The position numbers and the translations under genes are program-made. Shown here piece by piece: positions 27,734-36,877 of a stretch of 64,000 nt of DNA (positions are counted from its first letter, which is position 1; each line of letters starts with the position of its first letter). Source of the DNA: JBBDIM01 sp040880405 (lineage in GTDB: Bacteria > Planctomycetota > Planctomycetia > Pirellulales > Pirellulaceae); assembly GCA_040880405.1 (NCBI GenBank), contig JBBDIM010000178.1:9005-73004 (forward strand), written 5' to 3'. The notes beneath the pieces are model-generated. The model searched no databases and was not told the origin of the DNA. It worked only from the letters and a program-made list of their open reading frames with translations.

Positions 27734-30700
27734 CTACATGCCATCGTCATCCCGCTCAAAGATCTCACTGAGCGGTTCGTCATGCTCTTTCTGGATGAGT
27801 TGACGGCCATCGGACAGTTTAGCAAATAGGTAGTAGAGGCCCGGTATTACGAAGACACCAATCAACGTGCCCAGGAGCATCCCACCGACAGCCGTGGTAC
27901 CGATTGTCCGGTTTCCGATCGCACCTGGACCGGTCGCACGCACCAGCGGAATCAGGCCCGCGATGAACGCGAACGACGTCATCATGATCGGACGGAACCG
28001 AAGTTGGCTACCCGCGATCGCCGCGTCCTTAATGCTCAGGCCTTCCTGCCGCCGCTGCACGGCAAACTCAATAATCAGAATCGCATTTTTGCCTAGCAGT
28101 CCGATTAACATCACCAGACCAATCTGGGCATACACGTCGTTGGCTAGACCCATCGATTTCAGGAACAGGAATGAACCAAAAACCCCAATGGGCAGCGACG
28201 CCAGTACCGCCAGCGGCAACAAGAAACTCTCGTATTGTCCCACCAGGACCAGGTACACGAACACGACGACAATTAGGAAGATGTAAACCGCCGTATTGCC
28301 TGCCCGCGCCTCGTCGTAAGACAGGCCACTCCAGCCGATTCCAAATCCGTGCGGTAGCGTCTCGGCCGCGACTTCGTTGATTGCCGCGATGGCTTCACCA
28401 CTACTGTAACCCGCTGCTGGGGCACCCTGAATAGGAGCCGTCGGATAGAGGTTGTAGCGGCTGATTTCGTTCAGCCCCTGCTTCTTTTCAATCTTCATGA
28501 AAGCGGAATAGGGGACCATTTCCCCTTCTTCATTCTTGACGAACATGTTGCTGAGATCTTCCGGATATCGACGAAACTCCGGCTTGGCTTGGACATAGAC
28601 TTTGTAGAACTGCCCGAAGCGAACGAAACCCTGCTCCCACGTGCTACCGACGACAATGGAAAGGTTGTCCAGGGCGTCGCGGATCGAGACACCTTTTTGC
28701 ATGGCCTTGTCGTTGTCGATGACAATTTCATATTGCGGGTAGTTGGCGGCGAAGAAGGTAAACAGCCCCTTCAGTTCTTTACGCTTTTCTAAAGCGGCCA
28801 TGAACTTATCGGTCTCCCTGCCGAGCGCCTGGTAGTCGCCGCTGTTGGTTTTATCCAGCAGATTCACGGAGAAACCTCCCGCAGCGCCAAAACCAGGGAC
28901 CGCCGGGGGCTCGAAGAACTCGAGCTTGACGTTCGCGATATCGGTGCCTCGTCTTTCAAGTTCCTCAATGATTTCCTTGGAGGTCAACTCCCGATCGGCC
29001 CATGGCTCCAAGCTAATGATACAGGTACCCGCATTGGAACCACGTCCTTCCGTCAGCACTTCATAACCAGCGATCGAAGAAACAGAGACAATTTCATCCA
29101 TTTTCATACAGATGGCTTGCAGTTCATGACACTTGGCATTGGTGTATTCAAGTGTAGATCCGGGAGGGGTCTGCACAATTCCGTAAAGCATCCCCTGGTC
29201 TTCCAGCGGTATGAAACCTGTGGGAAGGACATTGTTGACAGAGAGAATGCCATAGCTGAACAGGGCAATGACAATCATCGTAAAGACGCGACGTGTGACG
29301 ATGAGCCCGACCACGCTGACGTAACCTCCGGTCACTTTTTCAATCGCTCGGTCGAAAAAGTACACAAAGATACCGATCGGCCCCCGCTTTTTCCCCTCGC
29401 CCGACTCATTTCCCGAAAGCCCCGCTCGCAGCGATAAAGCCGACACCACGCCCATCACGCAGCCGATGATGAGCATCCGACTGGGTGTCAATTCGAGCTG
29501 TTCGGAGATCACTTCGTGAACGATGTGGATGTGGAGAAATTGATAAAACAGATACCCCGTCAGCAACCCAAACAGCACCGCCAAAAAACCTCGCAGGATA
29601 AAAGCATAACGCCCTCCAATCCTCTGGAGGGCACGGTTGGTATAGCCCGCTAAATCACGATTCCTGCCGTTGCGATGGATCGACTTGAGAATCATGGCAC
29701 AAAGCACAGGCGTCAGCGTCAAAGCGACCACGCCGGACAGAATGATTGCCGTGGCCATGGTGAGGGCAAATTGACGATAAAAGACGCCGACCGGACCCGT
29801 CATGAAGGTCACCGGCACGAACACCGCGGTCATCACAAGCGTAATTGCGATGATCGCGCCACTAATTTCGTGTACCACTTCGAGGGTCGCTTGATAGGGA
29901 CCGAGGTGCTTGGCATGCATTTTCTCGTGTACCGCTTCCACCACCACGATTGCGTCGTCGACCACGACGCCAATTGCCAGCACGAGAGCAAACAACGTAA
30001 TTAAGTTGATTGACATCCCGAACATATACATGAAGAAGAAGGTTCCAATCAAAGAGACAGGCACCGCCAGCGTTGGAATGAGCGTGCTGCGAAAGTCCCC
30101 CAGAAAGAGGAAGACTACCAGCGAAACAAGGATGAACGCTTCAAACAGGGTATGCAACACCTTTTCGATCGAGGCGTCTAGAAAGTGAGAGACGTCGTAG
30201 GTCACCGCGTAGTCCATCCCCGGCGGAAACGACTCTTGCTTGATCTCCTCGATTTTCTCTTTCACCTGCTCAATAACGTCGGCCGCGTTGGACCCGGGTG
30301 TTTGCTTCAGGACAATCGCTGCCGAAGGCAAGCCATCGATATCGGAGTAAAGGTCATAGAAAGAGGACCCAAGCCAAACGTGGGCCACGTCGCCCAGTCG
30401 CAGGATCTCTCCTTCTTCGGTAGAGCGAAGAATAATTTGTTCGTATTCTTTGGGCGTTTGGTAGCGTCCCACCCAGGTCAAAACGTACTCCAGCGTTTGC
30501 GAGGTCTGCCCTGTTGCCTGGCCCAACCGCCCCGGCGAGCCGATCATGCTCTGTTCGTCAAGGGCTTTCATCACGTCCTCGGCATCAACTCGGTATGCCC
30601 GCATCCGATCGAGATCCAACTCGATGCGCATGGCGTACGACCGGTTCCCGAGAATGGAGGCCTGCCCCACGCCGGGAATCCGCTTGATTTCGTTCAGCAC

Positions 30701-31183
30701 GTTTACGGTGGCGTAGTTGTACAAGAAGTTCTGATCAAGATTTGGGTCACTACTAAAGACGTTCACGTACATCAACATGCTGGGCATGTTCTGCATGACA
30801 ATGAGACCTTCCCGCTGGACGATCGGCGGAAGCTGATTAATCACCATATTGACGCGGTTGTTGACATTCATAACCGCCACGTTCGGATCCGTGCCGGGCT
30901 CGAAGATTACCTGAATCGTGCCCTCACCGGCACTCGTCGCGTCTCCCACCATGTAACGCATATTGGGAACGCCATTGATCGATTGTTCCAGGATCACCAA
31001 CGTCGAGTCGATCAAGATTTTAGCACTCGCGCCGGGATACGAAATGGAAACGCGTACGCTCGGCGGTGCAACGGAAGGAAACTGGGAAATGGGCAGTGAG
31101 AAAATCGCCACCCCCCCCATAAACAAAATGAGCAGTGAAATGACGATGGCCAGGGCGGGCCGATGTAAGAATTTGCTGAACAT
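27734..31183 (-). CDS. RND efflux permease (HAE1/AcrB family) with extra membrane insert
   Basis: A 1,149-residue inner-membrane proton antiporter subunit of a tripartite pump. The family is visible from the start (FLHRPALAIVISLLILFMGG), the porter phrases (ISYPGASA, IEPGTDPNVA-like), the proton-relay aspartates in IGVVVDDAIVVVEAVHEKMH, and the lysine in LLGKNAILIIEFA. HAE1 permeases are usually about 1,040 residues. The surplus of about 110 residues lies between the usual span 6 linker (LKSIHRNGRN) and GEGKKRGPIG…FDRAIEKVTGG, about nt 29385-29680, and contains two hydrophobic stretches. It lies 12 nt after the adaptor gene. The substrate is not deducible. Confidence 0.95.
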   Translation of the reverse strand: MFSKFLHRPALAIVISLLILFMGGVAIFSLPISQFPSVAPPSVRVSISYPGASAKILIDSTLVILEQSINGVPNMRYMVGDATSAGEGTIQVIFEPGTDPNVAVMNVNNRVNMVINQLPPIVQREGLIVMQNMPSMLMYVNVFSSDPNLDQNFLYNYATVNVLNEIKRIPGVGQASILGNRSYAMRIELDLDRMRAYRVDAEDVMKALDEQSMIGSPGRLGQATGQTSQTLEYVLTWVGRYQTPKEYEQIILRSTEEGEILRLGDVAHVWLGSSFYDLYSDIDGLPSAAIVLKQTPGSNAADVIEQVKEKIEEIKQESFPPGMDYAVTYDVSHFLDASIEKVLHTLFEAFILVSLVVFLFLGDFRSTLIPTLAVPVSLIGTFFFMYMFGMSINLITLFALVLAIGVVVDDAIVVVEAVHEKMHAKHLGPYQATLEVVHEISGAIIAITLVMTAVFVPVTFMTGPVGVFYRQFALTMATAIILSGVVALTLTPVLCAMILKSIHRNGRNRDLAGYTNRALQRIGGRYAFILRGFLAVLFGLLTGYLFYQFLHIHIVHEVISEQLELTPSRMLIIGCVMGVVSALSLRAGLSGNESGEGKKRGPIGIFVYFFDRAIEKVTGGYVSVVGLIVTRRVFTMIVIALFSYGILSVNNVLPTGFIPLEDQGMLYGIVQTPPGSTLEYTNAKCHELQAICMKMDEIVSVSSIAGYEVLTEGRGSNAGTCIISLEPWADRELTSKEIIEELERRGTDIANVKLEFFEPPAVPGFGAAGGFSVNLLDKTNSGDYQALGRETDKFMAALEKRKELKGLFTFFAANYPQYEIVIDNDKAMQKGVSIRDALDNLSIVVGSTWEQGFVRFGQFYKVYVQAKPEFRRYPEDLSNMFVKNEEGEMVPYSAFMKIEKKQGLNEISRYNLYPTAPIQGAPAAGYSSGEAIAAINEVAAETLPHGFGIGWSGLSYDEARAGNTAVYIFLIVVVFVYLVLVGQYESFLLPLAVLASLPIGVFGSFLFLKSMGLANDVYAQIGLVMLIGLLGKNAILIIEFAVQRRQEGLSIKDAAIAGSQLRFRPIMMTSFAFIAGLIPLVRATGPGAIGNRTIGTTAVGGMLLGTLIGVFVIPGLYYLFAKLSDGRQLIQKEHDEPLSEIFERDDDGM

Positions 31184-31195
31184 GGGAGGGCCTAC

Positions 31196-32380
31196 TTATT
31201 CCGCGTGAAACTTCAGGTTACTAAGAACTTTTTCTGGCGATTGGAATTCATAGTCGATCGTGTCGCCATCACGAACCTGACGAATCCCTTCGAGAATGAT
31301 CTTGTCACCCTCCTGAAGCCCTTCTTCGATTACAAAAATATCCTCCTGTTCCGCCCGAATGGTAATGTCACGCTGGTGAACGACGTTGTCCTTGTCGATG
31401 ACATAGGCATACCGTTTGGCCAGAATCTCGAAAGTTGCCCGCTGGGGAATGACGATCGCGTCCTCCAAGGTTCGATGAATAAGAATCGTGCCGGTCTGGC
31501 CATTGCGAAGCAGTCCGGTGGGGTTCGGAAAGTCCGCTCGGAAGGCGATGTTGCCGGTCGTGTTGTCGAAGTCCGCCTCGATCGCGCCAATGGTGCCAAG
31601 CTGTTGAAAAATCTCGCCGTTGGCCAGCCTTAGCTCGATTTGCAAATGCTCTTCTCCGTTGCCGGCGGCCTGGTCGAGATCCAATTGCCGCTTGTATTCC
31701 AGATAGCGAGATTCCGGGACATTAAAGTACACCCACATCAAGCTGTTGTCGGAAAAGGTCGTGAGCACTTCGCCTTCCTCGATCAGGCTTCCCAACTGCA
31801 CGAGTTGTCGGTCAACAATTCCGTCGAACGGTGCCTTGATCTTCGTAAAATCCAATTCCGCTTCAGCGAGAGCCACCTGGGCTCTTACCTTGGCGAACTC
31901 CGCTTTTTTTATTTGAAGCTCCTGGGGCGAGACGATGTTTCTGTCCAAAAGATTTTGGGCATTCTGCAGTTCAATTTCGATCCTGTTTGCCTCGGCGATT
32001 TCCGCGTCGAGTCTCGCCTGATAGAGCGTGGGGAGAATCTTAAACATGAGCTCCCCTTTCTTAACCAACTGGCCCTCATTAATGCGGACCTCTTCCAGGT
32101 AGCCCCCTTCGAGCGCTCGAATCTCAATATGTTTGCATGAGTGGATCTGGCACACATATTGTTGAGTGCTGATGACACTCTTCTTAAGTGGGCTGGTGGC
32201 GATGACCTTATGAATCGCGTGGTGCCCCCCCTCGCCGTGCGGCTCGCTATGAGCATCACCATGGGATTCGGAATGCCCAGAGTCCCGCGGTTCACTATCC
32301 GATTCTGCCACCGATTCGCAGCCCGACATCGCCAGCGAAAATGCTGCCAGCAGCAGGGCCGGAGTGATTGGAACTTTCAT
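31196..32380 (-). CDS. RND efflux periplasmic adaptor with His-rich N terminus
   Basis: A 394-residue membrane-fusion protein from the ATG at 32380; the frame is open to 32521, but the extra residues precede a proper lipoprotein signal (LLLAAFSLAMSGC). After the lipidated cysteine comes a short His/Glu-rich segment (HSESHGDAHSEPHGEGGHH). Then follow the lipoyl/barrel-sandwich halves flanking a coiled-coil hairpin (ALEGGYLEEVRINEGQLVKKGELMF … KIKAPFDGIVDRQLVQLGSLIEEG), a beta barrel, and a membrane-proximal domain (VIPQRATFEI). It connects the permease to the outer membrane channel. The His-rich stretch could bind divalent metal, which hints at metal efflux, but the permease looks like a drug-type HAE1 pump. 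Confidence 0.9.
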   Translation of the reverse strand: MKVPITPALLLAAFSLAMSGCESVAESDSEPRDSGHSESHGDAHSEPHGEGGHHAIHKVIATSPLKKSVISTQQYVCQIHSCKHIEIRALEGGYLEEVRINEGQLVKKGELMFKILPTLYQARLDAEIAEANRIEIELQNAQNLLDRNIVSPQELQIKKAEFAKVRAQVALAEAELDFTKIKAPFDGIVDRQLVQLGSLIEEGEVLTTFSDNSLMWVYFNVPESRYLEYKRQLDLDQAAGNGEEHLQIELRLANGEIFQQLGTIGAIEADFDNTTGNIAFRADFPNPTGLLRNGQTGTILIHRTLEDAIVIPQRATFEILAKRYAYVIDKDNVVHQRDITIRAEQEDIFVIEEGLQEGDKIILEGIRQVRDGDTIDYEFQSPEKVLSNLKFHAE

Positions 32381-32738
32381 TGCTGATCTGTAACTTTCAA
32401 CTAAGAGAATGTCCCGAACCATGTTAGCGGGATGCGGGGATTTGACAGAAAGTCGCTGGGGAGAGGCATTTTTCGGCCCTCTCCCTTGCGCATTCTTTAT
32501 GAGCCTGACGTAACCCAACATTCAGCGAGTTCCCCAACCGGGAATTAGGCTGCTGAGCGTGGTTGTGTTAGGGGTGCTTAGCAGCGCACGTGTTGCCCAC
32601 CGGTGACCAAGGCGATGTGACGTGTGATCGTCACGAATAGCCTTGAAATCGGACAGTCATAGGCCTTGATGGAGATCGGCCTAGTTACGATGCCGAATTT
32701 CGACAACGAGCAGAGCCCACTTCATTCGCTGCAGCGCA

Positions 32739-33095
32739 CTAAGCGCTGGGGGGCCCGCGAAGAGAGAATGCCGCTTCTGGCAGAAACGAGAAAGAGGGCC
32801 TGTGAAAGAAATCAAAGTGAGCCGATGTCACCTCGATATAGGGCGTCACCAAATCAGGAACAGTCGCCAAGCGAGCGATCTCAGCCTTAAACTCACTCGT
32901 GTTCTCGGACAACTCGGCATAGTCCGAGTCCGCAGCGTGAGAATGAGCCGGCTTGCCGTTTTGAGCACGGTGAACCTGAGAAATGCCACCGAAAATTAAG
33001 ACCGCGTAGAGAACGACAAAGCAAATTTGCCACGGGTGACGCCCGCTGAAGATGCCTACCCGATTCACCTTCCCAGAAGACACAAGAGGCCTCAT
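32739..33095 (-). CDS. Possible small single-span membrane protein
   Basis: A frame of 118 codons from the ATG at 33095 (a GTG at 33149 would add 18). It has one hydrophobic segment (WQICFVVLYAVLIFGGI), then a short His-containing stretch (KPAHSHAADSDYAEL) and a polar C terminus. Third positions look coding, but the ribosome site is weak and I recognise no family. It lies upstream of the RND operon on the same strand, 358 nt from the adaptor start. It may be a genuine accessory protein or a chance frame. Confidence 0.35.
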   Translation of the reverse strand: MRPLVSSGKVNRVGIFSGRHPWQICFVVLYAVLIFGGISQVHRAQNGKPAHSHAADSDYAELSENTSEFKAEIARLATVPDLVTPYIEVTSAHFDFFHRPSFSFLPEAAFSLRGPPSA

Positions 33096-33465
33096 GCGGG
33101 GAGGTTCCAGCACTTGAGGAGCGTCAATCCGAGAGCCAAAACCGAGCACGGCAGCTTCACTTCTCCGGCAAAAAAACCTGATTCGAACCGTCTACGCTTA
33201 AATAATCTTACGTTGTCCTCTTGACTTAGGCAAGGCGGAGCGAATCTGCTATCAATGCCACCGCTCACTACTTAAGGGCCCTTCACCTGCCACAAGATCG
33301 TGGAAAGGTTTGGCAATGGAGCGGAATCGTCCACAATGAATGAAACCGGGCAAAATCTCATCGCAGACCTTGGCACGAGAAAGGCTGGTTGCCCAGGTCT
33401 CGGTTGAGTCCCCTAATCACTTTTTTCGGTAGTTTGCCCCTCTTTCTGTAACTGAAATTCCGTTC

Positions 33466-33600
33466 ATGATTCTGCACATCGACATGGACGCCTTCTACGC
33501 CTCGGTGGAAATCCGTGAGCGACCCGAGCTTCGCGGCCAGCCGGTTCTCGTCGGTGGAACGCCGGCAGGACGGGGTGTAAGCCCCCTGTTCGGATCCTAA
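33466..33600 (+). pseudogene. dinB: Truncated dinB (DNA polymerase IV) 5' fragment
   Basis: The first 38 codons encode a textbook Y-family polymerase start: MILHIDMDAFYASVEIRERP, then ELRGQPVLVGGTPAGRGV, which includes the catalytic Asp of the DMDAFYASVE motif. After GRGV the family match stops abruptly and six foreign codons end in TAA at 33598. Pol IV is normally about 350-420 residues, so roughly 90 percent is missing, and I find no other part of it in the window. A hairpin sequence begins 27 nt past the stop. Confidence 0.85.
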
Positions 33601-34177
33601 GCGATGAGCGGGAAATACGAGTCCGGTACCTTTTCTGCAAAGCACCCCTCGGGCCGCTCCGCGGGAAAAGGTATCCTGGGGCTTGAGGGTGACTTGGATT
33701 TGTCTACCCTGCGGCGTGTACTTGATGGCGTTGTCGATGGAACAGCACGAGTTCTCACGTCCGATTGCTTTTTAGGCGCAAGGCACAATGGGAGAGAAGC
33801 TCAACCCCTGGTCGAGCCATTGCCATGGATGAGCCGAAATGAGCGCGTTCGGTTTCCCGCATGAGCTATCATTAGGGGTAGAATTGGAATCCTCAGTCAT
33901 GCTCTCTCATCTTGCGTTCGCCATCCTATGCGTCGCCCCGAGTATCGGCAGATAGAAACCGACCTTAAACAGTCCGATGCGAGCTGGGATCGTTCGACCC
34001 TAGGCTGGATTCCGGTAGTAAATTGCTGAGCAAAATCGCCACGATGGCCCCGCATGAATGAAAGGGAATTGGTTCGTTGGTGACGTTCGGAATGACTCTC
34101 AGGTGAAGTTCGCGTTTAGACCGGCAACATTCTGAGTGTCCGAACATTGAAGCGGATCCTGCAACATAGATAATCTC
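33601..34177. other. Intergenic region after the dinB remnant
   Basis: No gene is supported here. It contains the hairpin at 33627-33673 and only short overlapping frames without ribosome sites or family features. The promoter of the HAD-phosphatase gene should lie at its right end. Confidence 0.5.
33627..33673. repeat. Stem-loop at the dinB breakpoint
   Basis: Perfect 9-bp arms TACCTTTTC and GAAAAGGTA with a 29-nt GC-rich loop, close to where the dinB frame is broken. It could be the end of a small mobile or repetitive sequence; copy number cannot be judged here. Confidence 0.35.
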
Positions 34178-35188
34178 ATGAACCCGATCCGAATGCCGAG
34201 TTCTATCGTTCTCAGTTGCCTGGTGGCGTTGACCTTCTGTGCTCATCCCCTTGAAGCCGCCGACCCGCTCCCCTCGTGGCACGACACGCCCACGAAGCAG
34301 GCGATTGTGGCGTTTGTGGAAAAGGTAAGCGATGAAGATTCTGTTAATTATGTCCCTCCCTCGCGGCGTATCGCGACATTCGATAACGATGGAACGCTAT
34401 GGTCTGAGCAGCCGATGTATTTTCAGGCAGCCTTTGTAATCGATCGCGTGAAGGCCATGGCCCCAGACCATCCGCAGTGGAAAGAGCAAGAGCCGTTCGC
34501 GTCGGTGCTCAAGGATGACATGAAGGGGCTTGTCGCTGCCGGTAAGGCGGGACTGATGCAACTATTGGCCGCCACCCATGCCGGAATGACGGTTGAAGAA
34601 TTCGAGGAGACGGTCTCCGATTGGATCCAAACGGCGAGGCATCCCGTAACCGGCAAGGCGTATACAGAGATGGTCTATCATCCCATGCTCGAACTATTGG
34701 ACTATCTCAGGGCGAATGGCTTTAAGACGTTCATCGTCTCCGGTGGAGGGATCGAGTTCATGCGGCCCTGGGTCGAGGAGGTTTATGGCATTGCTCCGGA
34801 ACAGGTCGTCGGTAGCAGTCTGAAAATGAAGTATGAGCTGCGAGACGGAGTGCCGGTGCTGTTGAAATTGCCGGAGATCGACTTGGTGGATGACAAGGAG
34901 GGCAAACCGGTGGGCATCCAGAGCCACATCGGTCGCCGCCCGATTTTCGCGGCCGGAAATTCCGATGGTGACTTGCAGATGCTGGAATACACAACCATTC
35001 CCCGTGACGCCAGCGACACCACGCCCCGGTTCGGCCTGATCGTGCATCATACCGACGGTGAGCGGGAATTCGCCTACGATCGCGAATCGCACTTCGGCCG
35101 GTTAGACAAAGCACTGGAAGATGCTCCCAAACGAGGTTGGGTGGTGGTGGATATGAAGGCGGATTGGAAGCAAGTCTATCGCCGCTAA
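34178..35188 (+). CDS. Secreted HAD-superfamily phosphatase
   Basis: A 336-residue protein with a signal peptide (IVLSCLVALTFCAHPLEAA). The haloacid dehalogenase core is complete: nucleophile D69 and acid/base D71 in FDNDGT, motif II Ser in FIVSGGG, a conserved Lys region (SLKMKYE) and motif IV GNSDGD. The helical cap lies between residues ~85 and 180. It resembles phosphoserine-phosphatase-like HADs and would hydrolyse a phosphoester in the periplasm; the substrate is unknown. It is the first of five co-directional genes for exported proteins (34.2-41.5 kb). No strong ribosome site is visible. Confidence 0.85.
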   Translation: MNPIRMPSSIVLSCLVALTFCAHPLEAADPLPSWHDTPTKQAIVAFVEKVSDEDSVNYVPPSRRIATFDNDGTLWSEQPMYFQAAFVIDRVKAMAPDHPQWKEQEPFASVLKDDMKGLVAAGKAGLMQLLAATHAGMTVEEFEETVSDWIQTARHPVTGKAYTEMVYHPMLELLDYLRANGFKTFIVSGGGIEFMRPWVEEVYGIAPEQVVGSSLKMKYELRDGVPVLLKLPEIDLVDDKEGKPVGIQSHIGRRPIFAAGNSDGDLQMLEYTTIPRDASDTTPRFGLIVHHTDGEREFAYDRESHFGRLDKALEDAPKRGWVVVDMKADWKQVYRR

Positions 35189-35300
35189 ATTCACCACTTC
35201 GCCGGCGTGGATTTCATTGCGAGGGATGGCAACAACGATTGAGAGCGCAAGCGAGCACCCTGAGCACGGCATTTATTTAGATCTTGAAGGACAAATTCCG

Positions 35301-36845
35301 ATGGCAACCAACCTAGTGAAGCGTTACGGAATGATCATCGCTATGGTCGTGGGCACGATCGCCACCACGAGTAGCTCAGCCAATGCCCAGGACGCCAGTG
35401 GAGGTCGGTTTAAAAAGTTGGCGAATGCGGAGATGGCGGTGCCAGGCTATCCTACGGAGGAAAGTGCTCAAACGCTGAGCGAGGAGTTGTATTTCCAACG
35501 GGCCGTGCAGACCTACTTATGGGCCCTGCCCGCCATGAAGGAAGGTCTGGGGCAGACTTTCGGACGGGGCTACCAGGTGATGACCGTGTTCGAGCAACGT
35601 CTCAAGCCGAACACGATCATCACCACACCCAACTCGGATGTTATCTACGGCCTGGGGTGGGCTGACTTGAGCGAAACGGGGCCGTTGGTCATCGATGTTC
35701 CGCCGGGTCTCCAAGGATTGTTGGACGATATGTGGCACCGACCACTCAAAGGACCGAAAAAGGAGAACGGGACCCATTACTTGGGAGACCTCGGCCTGCC
35801 TGGGCCGGACAAGGGACAAGGTGGCAAATATCTCTTGGTACCCGCCGATTACGAAGGGGACGTGGACCGCGACAAGTACTTTGTCTACACCACGCGGACC
35901 AACGGCGTGTTCATTTTTCTGCGTGGGTTTTTCCAGTCCGTTGACAATCTGGAACCGGGGGTGAAGTCGGTCGAGTCGATCAAGGTCTATCCATTGGAAG
36001 GGGACCGCAAGGAGATGGAATTCCCTCACGCCTCCAATGTCGCCTCCAACGCCTTGTTTCACCACGATTCCCGCTACTTTGAAGCGCTGGCCGATTTTAT
36101 CCAGGAAGAGAAAATCGACCAGGACAACCCCTATATGCATGGAATGCTCGCGGCTTTGGGAATCCAAAAGGGAAAGGAATTCAAGCCAACCGAGCGACAG
36201 AAGGAACTGCTAGATAGCGCGGCCAAAACTGCTTGGAAAATGGCCAAAAACATCGCCGCGAATTTCGACAGCGAGGAGGATGCCTTGTGGTGGGAGGATC
36301 GAATGTGGGTCGCTCATGCCCACACCAAACTGGACGACTTCGTGAAGGTATTGTTGGACGAGGAATTCCGGGATCGTGAGACCGGGCATACCGATGTCAA
36401 CGCCCTGACGCACATGTATGTCAACCATTATTCGATCAGCACGGGAATGATCACGTCGGTTGTCGGACTGGGAGCCAAGTACACCGGGGCCTACAAAGAT
36501 AGTGAAGGCCGACATCTCTCCGGTGAACACAGCTACAAGATCGATCTGCCACCCAACGCGCCGGCCAAGCTGTTTTGGTCCCTGACAATCTACGACGCGG
36601 AATCGGCGGCGGGAGTCGATGCGGAGGGGCAGGAGTATCCGTCACTCAATTCGATGAACGACTTGAAGTATAACGAGGATGGTTCGATCACTTTCCATAT
36701 CGCTCCGGAGCAACCGGAAGGAAGTAAGAACTGGATCAAGACCACCCCGGATCGTGGCTGGTTTGCGTTGCTACGGTGGTACGGCCCGGATCAGGCGTTT
36801 TTTGATCGTCAGTACAAACCGGGTGATTTTGTCCGTCTCGATTGA
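35301..36845 (+). CDS. DUF1254/DUF1214 secreted protein
   Basis: A 514-residue exported protein from the ATG at 35301, which has AAGGA about 11 nt upstream and starts just before a signal peptide (MIIAMVVGTIATTSSSANAQ). An earlier ATG at 35217 is less likely. An N-terminal DUF1254 domain (YFQRAVQTYLWALPAMKE; TPNSDVIYGLGWADLSETGPLVIDVPPG) is followed by a C-terminal DUF1214 domain (LPPNAPAKLFWSLTIYD; KTTPDRGWFALLRWYGPDQAFFD). The fold is known but the reaction is not. Family members often sit beside arylsulfatases and porins, as in this cluster. Confidence 0.9.
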   Translation: MATNLVKRYGMIIAMVVGTIATTSSSANAQDASGGRFKKLANAEMAVPGYPTEESAQTLSEELYFQRAVQTYLWALPAMKEGLGQTFGRGYQVMTVFEQRLKPNTIITTPNSDVIYGLGWADLSETGPLVIDVPPGLQGLLDDMWHRPLKGPKKENGTHYLGDLGLPGPDKGQGGKYLLVPADYEGDVDRDKYFVYTTRTNGVFIFLRGFFQSVDNLEPGVKSVESIKVYPLEGDRKEMEFPHASNVASNALFHHDSRYFEALADFIQEEKIDQDNPYMHGMLAALGIQKGKEFKPTERQKELLDSAAKTAWKMAKNIAANFDSEEDALWWEDRMWVAHAHTKLDDFVKVLLDEEFRDRETGHTDVNALTHMYVNHYSISTGMITSVVGLGAKYTGAYKDSEGRHLSGEHSYKIDLPPNAPAKLFWSLTIYDAESAAGVDAEGQEYPSLNSMNDLKYNEDGSITFHIAPEQPEGSKNWIKTTPDRGWFALLRWYGPDQAFFDRQYKPGDFVRLD

Positions 36846-36877
36846 ACCGGTGCTTATCTCAAATTCCAGGAGACCTC

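Noticed and set aside
30185..31099. A 304-codon frame opposite the RND permease
   Set aside because: Shadow of a highly conserved permease gene.
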